Shown in pieces: positions 5,925-8,701 of a stretch of 8,701 nt of DNA. Origin of the DNA: Sulfurovum sp. (GTDB lineage: Bacteria > Campylobacterota > Campylobacteria > Campylobacterales > Sulfurovaceae); assembly GCA_026193735.1 (NCBI GenBank), contig JAPHUJ010000185.1, positions 1 through 8,701 of the forward strand. Reading direction: 5' to 3'. Position 1 is the stretch's first letter. The number at the start of each line of letters is the position of its first letter. The position numbers were made by a program, and so were the translations under genes. The notes under the pieces are model-generated. The model saw only the letters and a program-made list of their open reading frames with translations, did not search any database and had not been told where the DNA came from.

Positions 5925-6278
5925 ATGGAACTTACAGACACAAATTATGAAAATATTATAAAAAATAACGAAGATCCGGTCTTTATAGACTTTTACTCAC
6001 CCACATGTGGACCTTGTCAAATGCTTAGCAAACTCATAGATGAGAGGCTTAAAAAGTATGGCGAGGAAAATGGTGTGAAAGTGGTGAAGTGTGACGTCTC
6101 AAGAAACCCGAAATTAGCATCTGCATTTAAGGTACGTTCTGTACCTTTTACCATAGCTGTACTCAAAGATGAACAGCTTAAATACCCGGAAGTAGGACTC
6201 AAACACGAAACCTACTACTTTGAACTTATAGACAAGTTGGCTGGAAAAGGATCATTTTTAAGCCGGCTTTTTACGTAA
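5925..6278 (+). CDS. Thioredoxin-family protein, cytoplasmic
   Basis: This 117-residue protein has the thioredoxin fold without a signal peptide or membrane segment, so it should be cytoplasmic. The redox motif is CGPC (Cys28 and Cys31), and the cis-proline loop is SVPF (Pro74). The residue before the first cysteine is Thr instead of the near-universal Trp of thioredoxin 1 (TCGPC rather than WCGPC). This suggests a specialised thioredoxin-like protein rather than the main one. Thioredoxins reduce disulfides in target proteins using electrons from thioredoxin reductase. The C-terminus (KGSFLSRLFT) is slightly longer than usual. No ribosome binding site precedes the ATG at 5925; an ATG seven bases upstream is out of frame. 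corA follows after 23 bases, so the two are probably co-transcribed. Confidence 0.88.
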   Translation: MELTDTNYENIIKNNEDPVFIDFYSPTCGPCQMLSKLIDERLKKYGEENGVKVVKCDVSRNPKLASAFKVRSVPFTIAVLKDEQLKYPEVGLKHETYYFELIDKLAGKGSFLSRLFT

Positions 6279-6301
6279 ATCTCTTTTTCAGGCAGGAATA
6301 A

Positions 6302-7369
6302 ATGAATAAATCTCTAAGCAATGCTTCCCAAAAGTTAGGTCTGCCTCCTGGTTCACTTATTCATGTAGGTGAGATCCACCACACTGAAACAAGAATAACA
6401 ATCGTTGATTACAGTCAAGAGGATGTTGAAGAAAAACAGATTCGATCTGTAGATGAAATTCTAAAATATAAAGACAGTGAAACAATTACCTGGGTCATTA
6501 TAGAAGGACTGTCAAATGTTGATATCGTAGAAAAGATCGGCAATATGTTTGATATACATCAGCTTGTACTCGAAGATATCCTCAATACACATCAAAGACC
6601 CAAATTTGAAGAGTATGATGACTACCTCTATATAGTACTCAAATGCCTCTTATCAGAAGACGAAGCGTTTACTGTCAGTTATGAGCAGATAAGTCTTCTG
6701 GTTCTTAAAAATTTTGTTTTCATGTTCAAAGAAAAAGCAGATGATCTTATTCAACCCATCATTCAACGAATCAAAAGTGCCAAAAGTCGTTTCAGAAGTT
6801 CCCAATCGGATTATCTTGCCTATGCGATACTGGATACTATAGTTGACCAAAATTTTATTTTGATAGATAATTTGGATGATGCTGTCGCAATGATCGAAGA
6901 TGATCTATTGGCTTCTGAACCAAGCTTAAATACACTCAATACGATACAAAGACTCAAAAGGGAAATGATCAGTATAAGAAAAAATATATCTCCATTAAGA
7001 GAATTGATGGCTGGAATGCTTCGCAGCGATACTGAGTTAATACACGAAAAAACGCATATTTATCTCAGAGATGTGTCTGATCACGCAATACGCGTAACTG
7101 AGTCCATCGAATCATATAGAGATATACTCTCCGGTCTACTAGATATCTATATCTCCTCTGTCAGTAACAAAATGAATGAAGTGATGAAGGTATTGACCGT
7201 ATTTGCTTCCATCTTCATCCCTTTGACTTTCCTTGCAGGGATATATGGAATGAACTTTGAATACATGCCTGAACTCAAATGGAAATGGGCTTACCCTGCT
7301 TTATGGGTAGTATTTGTTACGGTTACTATTGGATTGCTTAGCTATTTTAAAAAGAAAAAGTGGCTCTAA
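6302..7369 (+). CDS. corA: CorA-family magnesium/cobalt transporter
   Basis: This 355-residue protein is a CorA-type divalent cation channel of the inner membrane. It has a large N-terminal cytoplasmic domain (residues 1 to about 290) ending in a long charged helix. Two membrane helices follow, at about 296-315 and 329-348. The signature GMN (316-318, in IYGMNFEYMPEL) closes the first one and forms the ion-selective mouth. The C-terminus is the basic tail KKKKWL, as expected on the inside. Members form pentamers that bring in magnesium and also cobalt or nickel, and some work as exporters. The length matches the family. The ATG at 6302 has AGGA four bases upstream. It probably shares a transcript with the thioredoxin gene before it. 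It converges with the TRAP permease gene, with only eight bases between the stop codons. Confidence 0.93.
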   Translation: MNKSLSNASQKLGLPPGSLIHVGEIHHTETRITIVDYSQEDVEEKQIRSVDEILKYKDSETITWVIIEGLSNVDIVEKIGNMFDIHQLVLEDILNTHQRPKFEEYDDYLYIVLKCLLSEDEAFTVSYEQISLLVLKNFVFMFKEKADDLIQPIIQRIKSAKSRFRSSQSDYLAYAILDTIVDQNFILIDNLDDAVAMIEDDLLASEPSLNTLNTIQRLKREMISIRKNISPLRELMAGMLRSDTELIHEKTHIYLRDVSDHAIRVTESIESYRDILSGLLDIYISSVSNKMNEVMKVLTVFASIFIPLTFLAGIYGMNFEYMPELKWKWAYPALWVVFVTVTIGLLSYFKKKKWL

Positions 7370-7372
7370 GCC
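7349..7372 (-). terminator. Probable intrinsic terminator of the TRAP permease gene
   Basis: On the minus strand, just past the permease stop codon, GGCT pairs with AGCC around a TAG loop (7362-7372), followed by the T-rich run ACTTTTTCTTTTT. The stem is short but GC-rich. It lies in the last codons of corA on the other strand, where the T run is read as the lysine codons of the KKKK tail. Confidence 0.45.
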
Positions 7373-7377
7373 CTCCT

Positions 7378-8685
7378 CTACTTTCCAAACAAATAAATCA
7401 GCTCAGGAAACACTACAATAATCCCTAACGCCAAGATCTGTAACAAAATAAACGGTACTACCCCTTTGTAAATAGCCCCTGTACTCACCTTGTCACCTGC
7501 CGCACCTTTAAGATAAAATAAAGCAAACCCAAATGGTGGAGTAAGAAATGATGCCTGTAAGTTCATGGCTATGAGTATGGCAAACCACACAGGATCTATG
7601 CCAAATGATGCCACGATAGGTACCAAAATAGGCACGACCACGAAGGCGATCTCGATAAAGTCTATGAAGAATCCCAGCATGAAGATGACAAGCATCGCTA
7701 TGAGGATGAACATCCATTTGTCGCCCATATCTCCTGCAAAGAACTCCATCGCCATGTCTCCGCCACCCAGTTCGTTAAAGACCAGTGAAAAAGCTGTCGC
7801 TCCGATAAGTATCATAAATATCATCGCGGTGAGCTTGACTGTTTCTATAGCTGCGTAGCGTACCATTCCATAAGAGAAATTTCTCTTGCTTAAAGCCAGT
7901 AGCATCGCTCCCAGCACACCTATGGCAGCCGACTCCGAAGGTGATGCGATACCTGCAAAGATGGACCCCAACACCACTCCTATGAGCAGCAAAGGAGGGA
8001 TGATCTCTTTGACTGCCTCCTTAAACATATCTCCATACGGTTCATCTGAGACGATGGCCGGTGCAATGTCTTTGTTGATGTATGAAATAATCAGGATATA
8101 AATGACATACAGCACAATGAGCAAAATCCCTGGTACTATGGCCGCACGGAACAGGTCACCCACAGACAAATGCATCTGATCTCCAAGAATGATGAGAACG
8201 ATAGAAGGAGGGACAAGCTGCCCCAGCGTACCACTTGCCGCTATAGATCCCGAAGCCAACGCAGGAGAGTAGTTATGTTTGAGCATCAAAGGAAGCGCTA
8301 TGAGACTCATCATCACCACTGATGCTCCCACAATGCCTGTACTTGCCGCGAGTATAGCCCCCACCAGCACTACGGAGATAGCCAAGCCACCTCTTACTGA
8401 GCCAAAGAGTTTACCCATAGAGAGTAACAGTCCCTCTGCCATCTTGGACTTTTCCAGTATAAGTCCCATAAAGATGAAAAGCGGGACTGCCATGAGAGTG
8501 ACATTTCCCATGATGCCATAGGTTCTGTAAGGCAACATCTCAAGTGTAGCAAGCCCTACTTCATTTGAAATAGCAGCAAAAAGCAGTGCTACCCCTGCAA
8601 ACACAAATGCAACCTGAAAACCTGCCATGAGTAAAAAGAGTGTCAAAGCAAACATCAGCAGTATAGGATCGATCCAAAATGCCAT
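7378..8685 (-). CDS. TRAP transporter large permease subunit (DctM family)
   Basis: This 435-residue, very hydrophobic protein has the length and multi-helix layout of TRAP transporter large permeases (about 11-12 membrane segments). Family-like segments include the N-terminal helix pair (MLFLLMAGFQVAFVFAGV region), the glycine-rich stretch ILAASTGIVGASVVMMSL (about 112-130), and SGTLGQLVPPSIVLII (about 150-166), where the PPS motif is characteristic. TRAP systems use a periplasmic binding protein plus small and large permeases to take up carboxylates and related acids with sodium. The substrate cannot be read from this subunit. The ATG at 8685 gives a typical start, but no ribosome site is visible and the frame stays open to the window edge, so an upstream start or a fused small permease is not excluded. 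The small permease and binding protein would lie past 8701. Confidence 0.9.
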   Translation of the reverse strand: MAFWIDPILLMFALTLFLLMAGFQVAFVFAGVALLFAAISNEVGLATLEMLPYRTYGIMGNVTLMAVPLFIFMGLILEKSKMAEGLLLSMGKLFGSVRGGLAISVVLVGAILAASTGIVGASVVMMSLIALPLMLKHNYSPALASGSIAASGTLGQLVPPSIVLIILGDQMHLSVGDLFRAAIVPGILLIVLYVIYILIISYINKDIAPAIVSDEPYGDMFKEAVKEIIPPLLLIGVVLGSIFAGIASPSESAAIGVLGAMLLALSKRNFSYGMVRYAAIETVKLTAMIFMILIGATAFSLVFNELGGGDMAMEFFAGDMGDKWMFILIAMLVIFMLGFFIDFIEIAFVVVPILVPIVASFGIDPVWFAILIAMNLQASFLTPPFGFALFYLKGAAGDKVSTGAIYKGVVPFILLQILALGIIVVFPELIYLFGK

Positions 8686-8701
8686 GTCATAATGATCTGC
8701 A

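Noticed and set aside
6260..6269. Perfect palindrome AAGCCGGCTT followed by T residues, terminator-like
   Set aside because: It lies inside the thioredoxin coding end, and any hairpin needs a loop taken from the stem, leaving about three pairs. The corA gene follows at once, so a strong stop here is unlikely.
7565..8521. Plus-strand open frames rich in Ser, Pro, Met and Ile opposite the TRAP permease
   Set aside because: These are the mirror image of a hydrophobic membrane protein on the other strand; the composition is typical of antisense shadows.

Overview
The window looks like ordinary chromosomal DNA from a Campylobacterota bacterium, most likely a Sulfurovum- or Sulfurimonas-like sulfur oxidiser. 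This placement is an inference. It rests on the AT-rich composition, short T-rich promoter regions, tightly packed genes, and the style of the encoded proteins. I see no rRNA, tRNA, CRISPR array, insertion sequence or phage gene, and no stretch over 300 bases without a gene.

Layout. Positions 1-351 (minus) hold the start of a ModE-type molybdate-responsive regulator, cut by the window edge. Two sites matching the ModE operator pattern lie just upstream of it. Positions 448-2535 (minus) encode an exported patatin-like phospholipase with a beta-rich C-terminal region. Positions 2696-5325 (minus) form a probable four-gene operon, read from right to left: a MoxR-type AAA+ ATPase, a 71-residue ribbon-helix-helix-like protein, a fructosamine/ketosamine kinase, and a membrane-anchored TlpA/ScsD-like thioredoxin-fold protein. 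The last two genes overlap by ATGA. Positions 5480-7369 (plus) carry a cytidine/blasticidin-type deaminase, a thioredoxin-like protein and a CorA metal-ion channel. Positions 7378-8685 (minus) encode a DctM-type TRAP transporter large permease that converges on corA with an 8-base gap. Its partner genes would lie outside the window.

How the genes may work together. Most are housekeeping or accessory metabolic genes and form no single obvious pathway. The two clearest points are the autoregulatory-looking arrangement of the modE promoter and the unusual company of the MoxR ATPase. MoxR has no DUF58 or VWA partner here and is instead followed by an RHH-like protein, a protein-deglycation kinase and a disulfide reductase-like protein. 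I do not see a wholly new defence or mobile system. The items in the findings list are modest leads, and many start and promoter calls are tentative because Campylobacterota -35 elements are poorly conserved.
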